Shown here piece after piece: positions 1 to 9,155 of a stretch of 64,000 nucleotides of DNA. A model generated the notes under the pieces. It saw only the letters and a program-made list of their open reading frames with translations. It did no database searches and was not told the origin of the DNA. Position numbers and translations under genes: made by a program. The stretch is from Rhineura floridana. Lineage: Eukaryota; Chordata; Lepidosauria; Squamata; Rhineuridae. Numbering within the stretch: the first letter of the stretch is position 1; the number at the start of each line of letters is the position of its first letter. The stretch lies in contig NC_084493.1 in NCBI RefSeq assembly GCF_030035675.1, positions 20,437,822 through 20,501,821 of the forward strand, written 5' to 3'.

Positions 1-514
1 TTCTGCATGCTAAAGTAGATGCTTTTCTAATGAGCCGTAGCTCTTCCTCTTAAATTCAAAAGCTACTTTTAAAAAACCTAGTTTTTAAATCAGTAATATG
101 CTTGCTGTTTTTAGGATGTTCTCCGTGATGTTTTGGTCCTGCTATTTCTTGATGTTTTTACTACTGATATTATACTTTTGATGTCTTTTGATGATGTATT
201 GTTCTTTGATTATTATTTCTGCTGTAAGCTGCTTTGGCCATTATTTTGAAAAGTGGGATAGCAATATTAACTGAACTAAAATGACATGCGGGGCGGGGGA
301 ATCCATAAATCTTACCCTCATGAAAATTAAATACCCTCTTTGGAGGGCAAAAGTGTCCCAAGCATGAAATATCACTTTTCGGCAAGGCGAGTATTTTAAT
401 GAAAATAACAGAAGAGCTTTCATGCACCCTTATCTAGTTCCTTGCCTACAAATATTTGTCAATCAAGACATTGCATTTTACTGAGAAGTCAGAGTAGTTG
501 TGTTCAGTGGGGTT
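1..514. other. Intergenic DNA with an old LINE 3' end
   Basis: No gene is seen. Around 130-275 the plus strand reads like the 3' end of a degraded lizard LINE (a 'gctgtaagctgctttggcc' stretch followed by 'gtgggatag'). The rest is AT-rich and unassigned. A similar degraded LINE end lies at about 980-1135. Confidence 0.4.
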
Positions 515-526
515 TACTCCTAAGTA

Positions 527-924
527 GGAATGGGTGAGAAATTTAATTCAATTCACATTTCAAGCACAACCTATCATATTCACACTTTCTAATATGAGAA
601 TGGAAACACAGCCATCCTTTGAAATTAGCACTTATCTGAATGCAGTTTGCCAACCATACAAAAATGCATACATTAGGGGGAAGTGTGCATAAAAATTAAT
701 AAATGGGCAAAAATGACGTACAAAAATGCATTATAATATATGATGATAAATTGCCTACAAAAATGTGTGTGTTAGGAGACATTCACACTAAAATGCTGGA
801 GAATTTTCATGAGGATTTAAAAAAAATCACAAATTGCTACAGAAATGTGGAGAATTGAATTTAAGATTGGAAAATTGAAAAAATGAGAAACTGAGGGAAC
901 CAAAATTGACAATCTTGCCATCCC
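527..924. mobile_element. Non-autonomous DNA element, GGGATGG...CCATCCC family, copy 1
   Basis: A 398-bp element starts ggaatgggtg and ends gccatccc. It is flanked by an exact 12-bp direct repeat, tactcctaagta, at 515-526 and 925-936. It interrupts another short dispersed repeat whose two halves (about 500-526 and 925-960) join when the insert is removed. The interior is AT-rich, with repeated aaaaatgca-type motifs and no coding capacity. Related copies lie at about 3501-3910, 5255-5575, 7205-7475 and 35875-36325. The superfamily is not certain: the 35875 copy suggests an 8-9 bp duplication, as in hAT elements, but 12 bp here is longer. Confidence 0.6.
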
Positions 925-1149
925 TACTCCTAAGTAAGCGTGTTTAGGATTGCAGCCTTATTCTCCTGAGCTTTTGAATTTACCTTGTTTCTCTGCTTTT
1001 CTAGCTGCTTTTACTGCTGATTTATTTTCTTTAGTATTTTGTTGCTTTGATTTAATCTCATTTGTTCATCGTTGTATTTTATTTTTGGGGAACTCTGAAA
1101 GCATTTGCTAAAAGGTGGGATAGAAACCTTATCAATAAACATGTACATC

Positions 1150-1297
1150 AGGTGTAGGGAAATTTGGCTCTCCAGATGTTGCTGGATTCCAACTCCCACC
1201 GGCCCCATCCAGCTTAGGCAATAGCCAGGGATGATGGGAATTGGAATCCAGTAACATCTGGAAGGGCTTGGGTTTCCTAGTCTTGGAGTACAGCAAC
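1150..1297. mobile_element. Palindromic hAT-like MITE
   Basis: A near-palindrome: ccagatgttgctggattcca on the left is mirrored by ggaatccagtaacatctgg on the right, with a short unpaired middle. This is a very common squamate repeat. Its outer ends resemble hAT termini (caggggtgggaacct type). It has no coding capacity. Further copies occur in the window. Confidence 0.6.
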
Positions 1298-1316
1298 AAG
1301 TGACTCCCTTCTGCTC

Positions 1317-1515
1317 TAGGAACATATGAAGCTGGCTTATACTGAATCAGACCATTGGTCCACTTAGCTCAGTATTCTGTACCCCGACTGGCAGCGGTTC
1401 TACAGGACTCCAGACTGGGTGCATTCCCACCCCTACCTGGAGATGCCAGGGATTGAACCTGGGGCCTTCTGTATGGAAGGCAGGTGCTCTACTACTGAGC
1501 TATGACCCTTCCCCA
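1317..1515 (-). mobile_element. tRNA-derived SINE (tRNA-Ala-like head)
   Basis: The tRNA-like head is at the right end, so the element reads on the minus strand. It has an A-box-like tagctcagtagtagagc, an anticodon-loop region, and a B box ggttcaatccc. The tail towards 1317 contains the characteristic ttatactgaatcagaccatt block. The family occurs at least seven more times in this window. It is a retroposon, not a tRNA gene: the cloverleaf 3' half is replaced by SINE body. Confidence 0.8.
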
Positions 1516-1552
1516 AACTGGCCAAGCAAACCTTTGGACTCTTCCTTTTATG

Positions 1553-1693
1553 GGGGATGGGTAAACCTGTGTCTCTAGATGTTGCTGGATTCCATCTCCC
1601 AACTTCCCTGGCCATTGGCCATGCTGGCTAGAGCTGATGGGAGTTTGAGTCCAACAGCATCTGGGGACCTAAGAGACTACAACTCATCCCAAA
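1553..1693. mobile_element. Palindromic hAT-like MITE
   Basis: Same palindromic family as the copy near 1150. Outer ends gggatgggtaaacctgtg and the complement of actacaactcatccca pair imperfectly, and the core includes tggccattggccatgctgg. It lies just beyond the SINE. Confidence 0.6.
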
Positions 1694-1699
1694 CTCATA

Positions 1700-2700
1700 C
1701 ATTCATATAATCATAGAATGGTAGAGGTGGAAAGGGCCTATAAGGCCATTGAGTCCAACCCCTTACTCAATGCAGGAATCCAGCTTAAACAATACCTAGC
1801 AGGTGGCTGTCCAGCTGCCTCTTGAATGCCTCCAGGTAGGGCAGGCGCCAGGCACGTCGGGGCCCTTGGGCACCAGCTTGTCCCAGTCCCTGGCACACGT
1901 GCATGCATGCACCCAACCTACCTGTCTCTCCTGTCTTTTGCGGCTGTGCACGTGAGCTGCCATTAACCAAGATGGCAGCCCAAGTTTCCCTAAGGGGCTG
2001 AAGCCTCCGCTACCATCTTGATTGATGGTATGCATGCGTGCTACGTGTGTGCATCCCTGCCATCAACCAAGATGGTGGCAGGGGCATCAGCACCCTAGGG
2101 AAACCTCGGCCACCATCTTGGTTAATGGCAGCCCACACAGCTGCAAATGACTGGAGAGACAGGTAGGTGGAGCCAGCAAATGGGTGGGCGGCTGGGAAGC
2201 TCTGTCCCTGCGATCTGCGGCAGTATTCAGCCGCAGATCAAGGAAGGGGAGCACTACTCCTCCCCCATCCTATTGAGGGCCCCCTGTGGCTCCAGGGGGC
2301 TTCAGACAGGGCTCGACCTGGCTGCCCTTTAGTGTCGGCCCTGTCTCTAGGTTGGAGAGCCCACCACCTCCCTAGGTCATTGGTTCGATTGTCGTACCGC
2401 TCTAAGAGTTAGGTTTTTCCTGATGTTCAGACAAAATCTGGCTTCCTGCAACTTGAGCCCATTATTCCGTGTCCTGCACGCTGGGACAACCGAGAAGAGA
2501 TCCCGGCCCTCCTCTGCGTGACAACCTTTCATGTACTTGAACAGTGCTGTCATATCTCCCCTCAGTCTTCTCTTCTCCAGGCTAAACATGGTCAGTTCTT
2601 TCAGTCTCTCCTCTTAGGGCTTTGTTTCCAGTTCCCTGATCATCCTTGTTACCTTCCTCTGAACCTGTTCGTTTCTCTGCATCCTTCTTGAAGTATGGTG
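1700..2700 (-). mobile_element. CR1 LINE 3' region, split by a later insertion
   Basis: CR1-type 3' sequence on the minus strand. The terminal part (tcatagaatggtagaggtgg to tcttgaatgcctccag) occupies 1700-1833, and the continuation (gagagcccaccacctccc to cttcctctgaacctgttc) runs from about 2353 to 2700. The two parts are contiguous in the family. Translation on the minus strand around 2400-2560 recalls the CR1 reverse-transcriptase C terminus (LFSVVPACRTRNNGLKL). It is a 5'-truncated relic with no intact frame. Confidence 0.75.
1838..2344. mobile_element. hAT-like non-autonomous transposon inserted in CR1
   Basis: A 507-bp GC-rich insert splits the CR1 copy. It is flanked by 8-bp repeats with one mismatch (ctccaggt at 1830-1837, ctctaggt at 2345-2352). 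The ends pair as short inverted termini (agggc... and ...gccctgt). The first 40 bases resemble Charlie-type hAT ends. The interior carries inverted copies of a ccattaaccaagatggc-type motif around 1962, 2052 and 2110. No transposase is encoded. Confidence 0.6.
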
Positions 2701-2800
2701 TTGGACTACAACTCCCATCTTCCTTGACCATTGGCCATGCTTGCTGGGGCTGATGGAGAACAGTTACAATTGAAGAGCCACAGGTTTCCCACCCAGAAGA
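2690..2800. mobile_element. Palindromic hAT-like MITE, degraded
   Basis: Core ttggactacaactcccatct followed by gaccattggccatgcttgct and the gccacaggtttcccaccc end: the same family as 1150-1297, but with one arm decayed. Confidence 0.55.
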
Positions 2801-3341
2801 GAGGAAGAGAAAACACACTAGAGAATTAATGACGTTATTCACACACTCAGTAAAACTGTTTTCTCAATTCTAACACAAGTTCCTTTTTGTGTGTGTGCGC
2901 ACACGCTTCACTGTTAAAATTTCTCTTTTCACTCTTTTGGTTTGGAGCCTGGAAGACCTTGACTTTCCTTTTCCTAGGAACAGTCCTTCTTCAGATGAGT
3001 AGTGTAACTTCATCCAGGAAGACAATGAGAGCAAAATGCCACTTTGCCCACTCACAAGCCCTTCTTTATCCTGCCTTTCCCACAAAGGTTGCCCCCGGAA
3101 TTTTGTAGACTAAACAAAAAGGATGTGTAATAGCTAACACAAAAGGGTGAGGAACAGACAAGGCATTGAGGCTGGATGACACTTAAAATGAACAGGCTGC
3201 TAATTCGGAAGGGCAATTCTGTCAATCTAGTGCAGAATGCTTCTTAAGAAAGTGTATTCAGGAGTGAATATCTTTTGGACTTTATAACTTGGCCCAACAA
3301 TTTAGTCTTGCCTAAGTTATAGCTCCCAGCTTTCCATCACT
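2801..3341. other. Intergenic, no recognised feature
   Basis: No gene or clear repeat is seen. A short alternating purine-pyrimidine run (gtgtgtgtgcgcacacgc) sits near 2888. Open frames here are short and unsupported. Confidence 0.4.
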
Positions 3342-3349
3342 CTTTAGAA

Positions 3350-3490
3350 CAGGGGTGACTAACCTGTGTTGTGCCTTCCTGATGTTGTTGGACTTCCAGC
3401 TCCAACAATCTCCAGCCAGCATGGCCAATGATTAGCGATGATGGGAGTTGCTAGTTCAGCTTCTGGAGGGTCTGAGGGTCCTCAACCCTC
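3350..3490. mobile_element. hAT MITE with 8-bp target duplication
   Basis: Starts caggggtgactaacctg and ends ggtcctcaaccctc, with the palindromic core gatgttgttggacttccagc. Flanks ctttagaa (3342-3349) and ctctagag (3491-3498) look like a diverged 8-bp duplication, which fits hAT insertion. Confidence 0.6.
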
Positions 3491-3500
3491 CTCTAGAGTT

Positions 3501-3910
3501 GGGATGGGGAAGGAATTTGTTTCAATTCACTTTAAAGGGCAAATCGATCAAATTTGCACTTTCTGAAACAACGTGTGAACCAAAACACAGCCATCCTTCA
3601 AAATGTGCACATCTGAATTTTGTGATATAGCTCTCCAACCAACCCAATGTTCACAAACAGGCATTGCATTAGTTAAAACAACATACAAAATGCATTGTTA
3701 GGGGAAATTGCTTGCAAAAATCTCTGTGTTAGTCAAAGCCACATATAAAAATGTGTTTATTGGGAGAAATTTGCACTAAAATGTAGATGAATTTTCCATG
3801 AGGATTTATTATTATTAAAAATGCAAATTGCTGCAAAATGTGGAGAACTGAATTTAAGACTGGAAAGATCAGAAACAGAGAGGACTGAAACTTACACATC
3901 CTTTCAGCCC
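3501..3910. mobile_element. GGGATGG...CCATCCC family element, copy 2
   Basis: Closely follows the order of copy 1: acacagccatcct, tgcattgttagggg, ttgcactaaaatg, ttccatgaggattta, and aactgaatttaagactgg in the same sequence. It starts gggatgggga directly after the preceding MITE and ends cagccc. No clear duplication is seen. Non-coding. Confidence 0.55.
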
Positions 3911-4114
3911 TACTCTGTGGTGACCAAAGCACATGATCAAGACCCTTGGGAGGAAGGTGCATCAATGAAATAAATAAATAAAAATAATTAAAAGGGGGGG
4001 GCTAAAACTGCCTTTCACCACATATGTAAGGGCCCCCACAGTTTTTAACATTGTCCTGCAGCACCTAGAAGCCCAACAAACCTATTGTAGTACTGTATAG
4101 ACTTTTATGCACCT

Positions 4115-4241
4115 GTGCACTGTTCCCCAGATATTGTTGGACTACAACCCCCATCAACCTCAGGCAGCTTAGCCAATGGCCAAGGATGATGGGAGTTGTA
4201 GTCCAAGAATATCTGGGGACCCAGGTTGAAGAACAGTGCAC
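4115..4241. mobile_element. Palindromic MITE with 11-bp terminal inverted repeats
   Basis: gtgcactgttc at 4115-4125 is exactly mirrored by gaacagtgcac at 4231-4241. The inner arms (ttggactacaacccccatca and tgatgggagttgtagtccaa) also pair, so the whole 127 bp can fold into one long hairpin. The core is shared with the hAT-like MITEs nearby, but the outer ends differ. Confidence 0.65.
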
Positions 4242-5254
4242 TAGAGCACATTTTGTCAGATGCACAAAGTTTATATGCAATTGCAGATGTCTCTGTGTGT
4301 GTGCATGCTGGGAATCAGGCTAGCTGTTGTGGAGGAGGAAGCCGCTGAAATGCAAGAGGTCCATGACATTTCTCCAAGCCCTTTCGATTTCATGGTTGTT
4401 GGGCTTCAATATTTAGCAGGGGTTGCCCTCTGTATCCATGTGCAGGTATCAGCCAACAGACAACAAGACTTATGACAAATCTATGACAAGTGGGTTCTCA
4501 TCCACAAAAGCATGATGCCATAATAAGTTAAAGGCAAATATTTAAGGTGCTGCTGAAACAGGCTAACACAGATGAGTTTTGTTTTAGGGATCCAATTACA
4601 TTCTTGCTGTTTGGGATGGCTTGGGTTGGGCCACAAATCAATAAAATTAATAAAGAAAAGGGAGATTGGGGTGACAGAAACCTTGCCCGCTCTATCTAAC
4701 TAAAACATCCAAGTTTGCCAAAGCCATTGGATTTTTCCTTTCTGAAATGTGGCTCCTGATACTAACCAGATTTGCTCAGCCCTGAAAGAAACAGGAGGCT
4801 GGTGGGGAATGAGGAAGCTACTTGACACAAAACAAGGTGGCAGAATTAATTGCATGGCCCATTGTTCTCATTCTTGTTTTAAGAGACTGCCAAATTACCA
4901 AGAGTGTCTCATCTCACAAGAGTGTTGCCAAAGTATTGGAAAATGGCAGAAGGAAAAACCCTGTCATTATCAACTTAGGGACAGTTCACATATTTCCGGG
5001 CTGTACATGTAGGTCAATGCAGATTCCCAATTTGCACAATTCTTTCCCCTCATTTATGGGGATGGGGGTGGAAGATTGCTCAAATCAAGCTCACTCATGC
5101 CTAAATCTACACACACACATCACACACAGAGTGTTTGGCTCACACAGCATCAGACAGAGAGAGATGGGAAGGGTGTGTCTACTTTCTTCATTCTACTACA
5201 GAAAGAGTCTTGACCGATCAAGTGTGTTAACCAGACCAGTATCCAAGGATATAT
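4242..5254. other. Intergenic, no recognised feature
   Basis: About 1 kb with no identifiable gene. An uninterrupted 156-codon frame at 4822-5292 matches nothing I know, has no flanking splice logic and runs into a repeat, so I treat it as chance. A short CA-rich tract lies at about 5108-5130. Confidence 0.4.
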
Positions 5255-5575
5255 TGCGGAATTCGATCTGGGTGAATTTCGATACAAACTGACCTGACTG
5301 GCACCTCCTGGACCAAAGTGCAGATCAGAATTTTGTGATGCATTTCTCAACCCCAAAACCCTACTAAGATGCATTTTAAACTGTTTTAGGATAACATGCA
5401 TTTAGAAATAGAAATGCATATTTTGTGAGAAAAGATGTTAAAAATGTATCTGAGTGTGTGTGTGCATGCGTTTTAGAAAATTTCACATGAATGTGGAAAC
5501 AAGGCTGAACAAACTGATGAACGGACGTGTGTGGGGTGATACGGGCCAGGAATGAGACGGATCCATCCATCCCTA
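5255..5575. mobile_element. GGGATGG...CCATCCC family element, copy 3 (degraded)
   Basis: Recognised from the same internal order (cagaattttgtgatgcattt, aaatgcatattttg, aaatttcacatgaatgtgg) and the ccatccatccctag end. The left end is unclear. Confidence 0.4.
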
Positions 5576-5734
5576 GCTGTCCATTTTTTACAAAGGTATT
5601 CTAAAAATTACAAATCAGGCCAGGATGTAGTTCATGTCAAAGATTTTAAAATATTGTATGTCAAAAGAAACTGGATGCTGTGTCCTGTAGTAATTTCTTT
5701 CTTTATTAAATTTGTTAATCACTTTTAACAAATC

Positions 5735-5820
5735 ATTGTGCAGAGGGTTGGACTTGATGGCCTTATAGGCCCCTTCCAACTCTACTATTCTGTGATTCTA
5801 TGATTCTGTGATTCTACACA
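5735..5820 (+). mobile_element. CR1 LINE 3' end
   Basis: The sequence gggttggacttgatggcctt, then ccttccaactctactattct, ends in a run of the 8-bp CR1 terminal repeat (attctgtg, attctatg). This is the diagnostic CR1 3' terminus, on the plus strand and truncated. Confidence 0.75.
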
Positions 5821-6027
5821 AATACAGTATGTGAACTCAAAGCAACTTACAGTTAATAAAAATTAAACGTTTTATATATATGTGGATAATGATGGCACTA
5901 GGTGTACTTCCACAAATGGGGGGCCACCACTGAGAAGGCCTGTTCTCTCATGTTACCTCCTTCAGAGGGGGCACACAACAAAGGGCCTTGATTTGCCATT
6001 TTTGTCTTGTGCACATCACTTATTAGG

Positions 6028-6212
6028 AAGAAACATAGGAAGTTGCCTTATACCGAGTCAGGCCATTGGTCTATCTAGCTCAGTATTGTCTACACTGACT
6101 GGCTAGGATTTCAGACAGAAGTCTTCTCCCAGGCCTACCTGGTGCCAGGAATTGAACCTGGGGCCTTCGGCAAGCAAAGCAGTTGCTCTGCCACTTGAGC
6201 TATGGCACTTTC
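6028..6212 (-). mobile_element. tRNA-derived SINE (tRNA-Ala-like head)
   Basis: Minus-strand copy of the family at 1317-1515. It has aacataggaagttgccttat on the tail side, and the B box (ggttcaattcc) with the A-box region read from the right end. Confidence 0.8.
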
Positions 6213-6249
6213 TCATTTATTCTGGTCATGATAGTTTTAGTGTGGTGTG

Positions 6250-6460
6250 AGAGCCAGCGTGGCACAGTGGTTAGAGCATTGGACTACGACCTGGAGGACC
6301 AGGGTTCAAATCCCCACACAGCCATGATGCTCACTAGGTGACCTTGGGCCACTCAGCCTGAACCTACCCTCACAGTGTTGTTTGGGGGATTAAATGAGGA
6401 GGGGAGAACCCTGTACGCCCCCTTGAGCTGCTTGGAAAAAAAGGTGTGCTATAAATACAG
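6250..6460 (+). mobile_element. Sauria-type SINE with the classical tail
   Basis: tRNA-like head gagccagcgtggcacagtgg and B box gggttcaaatcc, then a core (ctcactaggtgaccttggg), then the tail ccttgagctgcttgg ending tgctataaatac. This is the standard Sauria SINE layout, whose tail the literature attributes to a BovB-type LINE. The SINE at 6500-6727 has a near-identical head and core but a different tail. Confidence 0.75.
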
Positions 6461-6499
6461 TTTAGATGGGGTTAAAAGGGAATTGTATACATTTATGAG

Positions 6500-6727
6500 A
6501 CAGCCAGTGTGGTGTAGTGGTTAGAGCATTGGACTATGACCTGGAAGACCAGAGTTCAAATCCCCACATAGCCATGAAGCTCACTGGGTGACCTTGGCCC
6601 AGTCACTGCCTCTCAGCCTCAGAGGAAGGCAATGGTAAACCTCCTCTGAATACTGCTTACCATAAAAACCCTATTCATAGGGTTGCCCATAAGTCTAGAT
6701 CAACTTGAAGGCAGTCCATTTTTTTTA
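6500..6727 (+). mobile_element. Sauria-headed SINE with an RTE-type tail
   Basis: Head and core match the SINE at 6250 (cagccagtgtggtgtagtgg; gggtgaccttggcccagtca). After ctctcagcctcagag it switches to ggaaggcaatggtaaacctc, then tattcatagggttgccc and atcaacttgaaggc. That second half is shared with the 5S-headed SINE at 45641-45875, and its end with the RTE LINE ends at 24890-24940 and 38041-38100. It looks like a composite built from a Sauria head and the tail of another LINE. Confidence 0.7.
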
Positions 6728-7204
6728 AAGCTACACAAGGCTCCTAAATGCAGTCTCTAACCACTGGAAATTTATGTCATGTTAGCCATTTCTCTGCAAC
6801 CAGAGGTTTCAGCAGACAATCTGCACAAATGTCGAAGTACCTCAACACAGCCAGAAGAGCTAGAAACTTGCTTTTGGCTGTGAAGTTTATATTCTCAAAA
6901 AGCTGAATTCTGACCTTGATAACATATTCTGATTTTTTTCTGCACTAAGGCCGGGTGCATAAGAAAGTGTTTGAGACCCTGCACTTTCAAGTCCCAGAGC
7001 TGCTACTACTACTAATTGCTGCATAGCCTCAGTTTTTCCCCTCTTCAAAGTAGTAACCACGTATGTGTCATTTTGAGAGTGACTGAGGAAAAAGGTATTT
7101 GTTTTGACTGTCAGCATGAACATTTTTGGGAGCTGAACCTGGAGCTGAGAACTGGGGAAAACAGAATCATGAAGAAGCAAATCATCACCAGATTTTCACA
7201 GCAT
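6728..7204. other. Intergenic, no recognised feature
   Basis: Unique-looking sequence. A 223-codon plus-strand frame at 7016-7687 crosses into a MITE and a LINE end and has no recognisable domain, so it is not called. Confidence 0.35.
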
Positions 7205-7475
7205 GGAACCCAAGTAAGGATGGACAAATTGGTCAAATTTCAGTTTCTCTCTGTTTCTCAGTTCAGTTCTCCACATTTCTGCATTGGTTTGCATTTCCCC
7301 CCTTCAAGTCCTCATGAAAACCACCAGTATTTTAGTATTAATTTCTGCTATTATACACATTGTTGCATGCTCTTTTCGCATGCCATTTCCCCTTGTATAT
7401 GTATATATATATATCAATGCACGCTTTCCCCTAATATAGACATGTTTATTCACATTATTTGGTTGGAAAGCTGCA
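7205..7475. mobile_element. GGGATGG...CCATCCC family element, copy 4 (reverse)
   Basis: Inverted relative to copies 1-3: aaggatggacaaattggtca, then agttcagttctccacatttc, then cctcatgaaaaccaccagta. The right end is decayed. A LINE 3' fragment (ttatttatttaattttctta, then ataccctgtcttcc) follows at about 7530-7600 on the minus strand. Confidence 0.5.
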
Positions 7476-8504
7476 CTTCAAAATTTGGGGAAGCACTGCT
7501 GGAAGAACAGCTGCATTTAGTTTCTGATTATTTTATTTATTTAATTTTCTTACATTTATACCCTGTCTTCCTTTCATCCAGGAACTGCTTAGCTTCAGCA
7601 AGGTGGTGGCATCATGTGCCTTCAGACCATACCTTGGGATCATTTGTTTGGGAAGTGCAAATTAGGGAGGGATGCATTCAAATATGAACCAGGCTGAATT
7701 TCTCCCGCATAAATATACCTAAGACCCTAAACAAATGCCTGGTCCCGACTTCCGGGAAGGGTGACTTAGCCTGTGCCTGCTTTTGAGACGGGCTCCTGCC
7801 TCAAAAGAAGCTTATTCAGATATATCAGTCAGTTTTTTCTTTTTTTTTTGACTGATTAAACTTCTCCCGGGTAGGGAGAAACGAAGAGATTAACCTCAAA
7901 GCCTATTTTTGTTGGGACGACCAGATCTCATTAATTTATGGGACGAGGTCCAGCCGACGAAGGTGGGACGGATTTTCAACAGCAAGCTCTATCTGTTAAA
8001 GCGAACGTTCATCTTATCTTCTAAGAGAGAACGCACTAACAGGCAAGCACCCTTCTTTCTATATTTTTCTTTTACTTGACTTAAATTGTTGCTGCTTAAA
8101 AGAGATTTGCCAGATTGATCAGTTTTTTGACATCTCACTGGGGAGCCATAACTTCTCTCTGCTACGCACTAATTAATAGCTTATCTCTGTTTTCGTTGCA
8201 AAAAGCTGTCCTGGATTTGCATTCTAAAGATATACACAGAAGAGGGATTTCTATTCCAGATTTTTATTTTGAAAAATATTATACTGTTTTGAGACTACTC
8301 TCTTTTTGGTCTATTTTATTTTGACGAATCTGTTTCTTGACGATTGCCATTAATTGTTTCGATCCTGGGAACTGCATTTTGTTTACTTAACTATTGGAGA
8401 GATAAGGCTGTCTGCTCTGTTTATACTGTGATGTCACCAAGTCTGGAGTATTAACCCAATTGTTGCTGAAATAAGAAGTGGTTTTCCTATATTTTTCTTT
8501 TAAA

Positions 8505-9155
8505 ATGGCAATTAAGAAAGTGGCTGAAAATCTGGAAATAACTATGTTTCAGAAAATAATGGATGAGATTGAGATAACGAAAATTGAATTGAGTAAAATG
8601 AAGCAGGAGATTAAAGATATAAGGGTCCCTGTGAGAGAGGTGACCCTGGAAGGGGTCCCTGTGAGAGAGGAGACCCCGGAGATTGGAACAGGGGTCCCTG
8701 TGAGAGAGGAGACCCTGGAGACTGGAATAGGGGTCCCTGTGAGAGAGGAGATCCCGGAGATTGGAACCAATGTGGAACAGGAACAAGATTTGGAGTCTAT
8801 GGACTTTAGAAATAAAATCTATTGTTTGGAACTCAATGTTATCTCTGAAGAAATGAATGAAGATTCTAGAGATAAAGTTATCAATGGCATGGATAATCTT
8901 CTGGACTGGAATGATGTGATGGAGCCCAATATAGAGAAAATCTATGGAATTAACTGCAGCCATGTGACAATGGAAAAACTTTTAAGAGATGACCCAGTGT
9001 ATTTTGAAAAAAAGAACAGAGATATGATTTTACAGCAGTATTTCAGCAACCTATTCAGAATGGATGGCAAGAAAATATTTGGGATAGAGGTAATTCCCAT
9101 CAGACTCTTACTATATGACTATGGCTTTGACAGCAAGATTATTATGGAATACTGA
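8505..9155 (+). CDS. L1 ORF1-like RNA-binding protein, 216 aa
   Basis: The start is taken at 8505 (aaaatgg context, MAIKKVAENLE); an in-frame ATG at 8478 adds nine hydrophobic residues and is less likely. Residues 1-40 (LEITMFQKIMDEIEITKIEL and on) look like a short coiled coil. Residues about 40-88 are four copies of a 10-13-residue unit (VPVREETPEIGT type). Residues about 100-216 resemble the L1 ORF1 RRM and C-terminal domain: NKIYCLELNV, then KVINGMDNLLDW, then DPVYFEKKNRDMILQQYF, then IPIRLLLYDYGF. In L1, ORF1p is a trimeric nucleic-acid chaperone. This copy is uninterrupted, which suggests a recent insertion. Assignment rests on the order of motifs and the host element, not on a database search. 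Confidence 0.65.
   Translation: MAIKKVAENLEITMFQKIMDEIEITKIELSKMKQEIKDIRVPVREVTLEGVPVREETPEIGTGVPVREETLETGIGVPVREEIPEIGTNVEQEQDLESMDFRNKIYCLELNVISEEMNEDSRDKVINGMDNLLDWNDVMEPNIEKIYGINCSHVTMEKLLRDDPVYFEKKNRDMILQQYFSNLFRMDGKKIFGIEVIPIRLLLYDYGFDSKIIMEY
8622..8768 (+). repeat. Coding minisatellite inside ORF1
   Basis: gggtccctgtgagagagg recurs at 8623, 8653, 8692 and 8731 (spacing 30, 39, 39). All units keep the reading frame and encode G-VPVREE-TPE-IGT-like peptides. Confidence 0.85.

Noticed and set aside
4822-5292. 156-codon plus-strand open frame
   Set aside because: No recognisable domain, no splice or promoter context, composition like the surrounding DNA, and it runs into a repeat.
7016-7687. 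223-codon plus-strand open frame
   Set aside because: Spans a reversed MITE and a LINE end; low-complexity aromatic-rich translation typical of chance frames.
8622-8768. CRISPR-like regular repeats
   Set aside because: Units are directly adjacent coding minisatellite copies without spacers, in a vertebrate retroelement.
8487-8963. 158-codon minus-strand frame opposite L1 ORF1
   Set aside because: Shadow of the ORF1 coding repeat; the plus-strand frame has the L1-like domain order.
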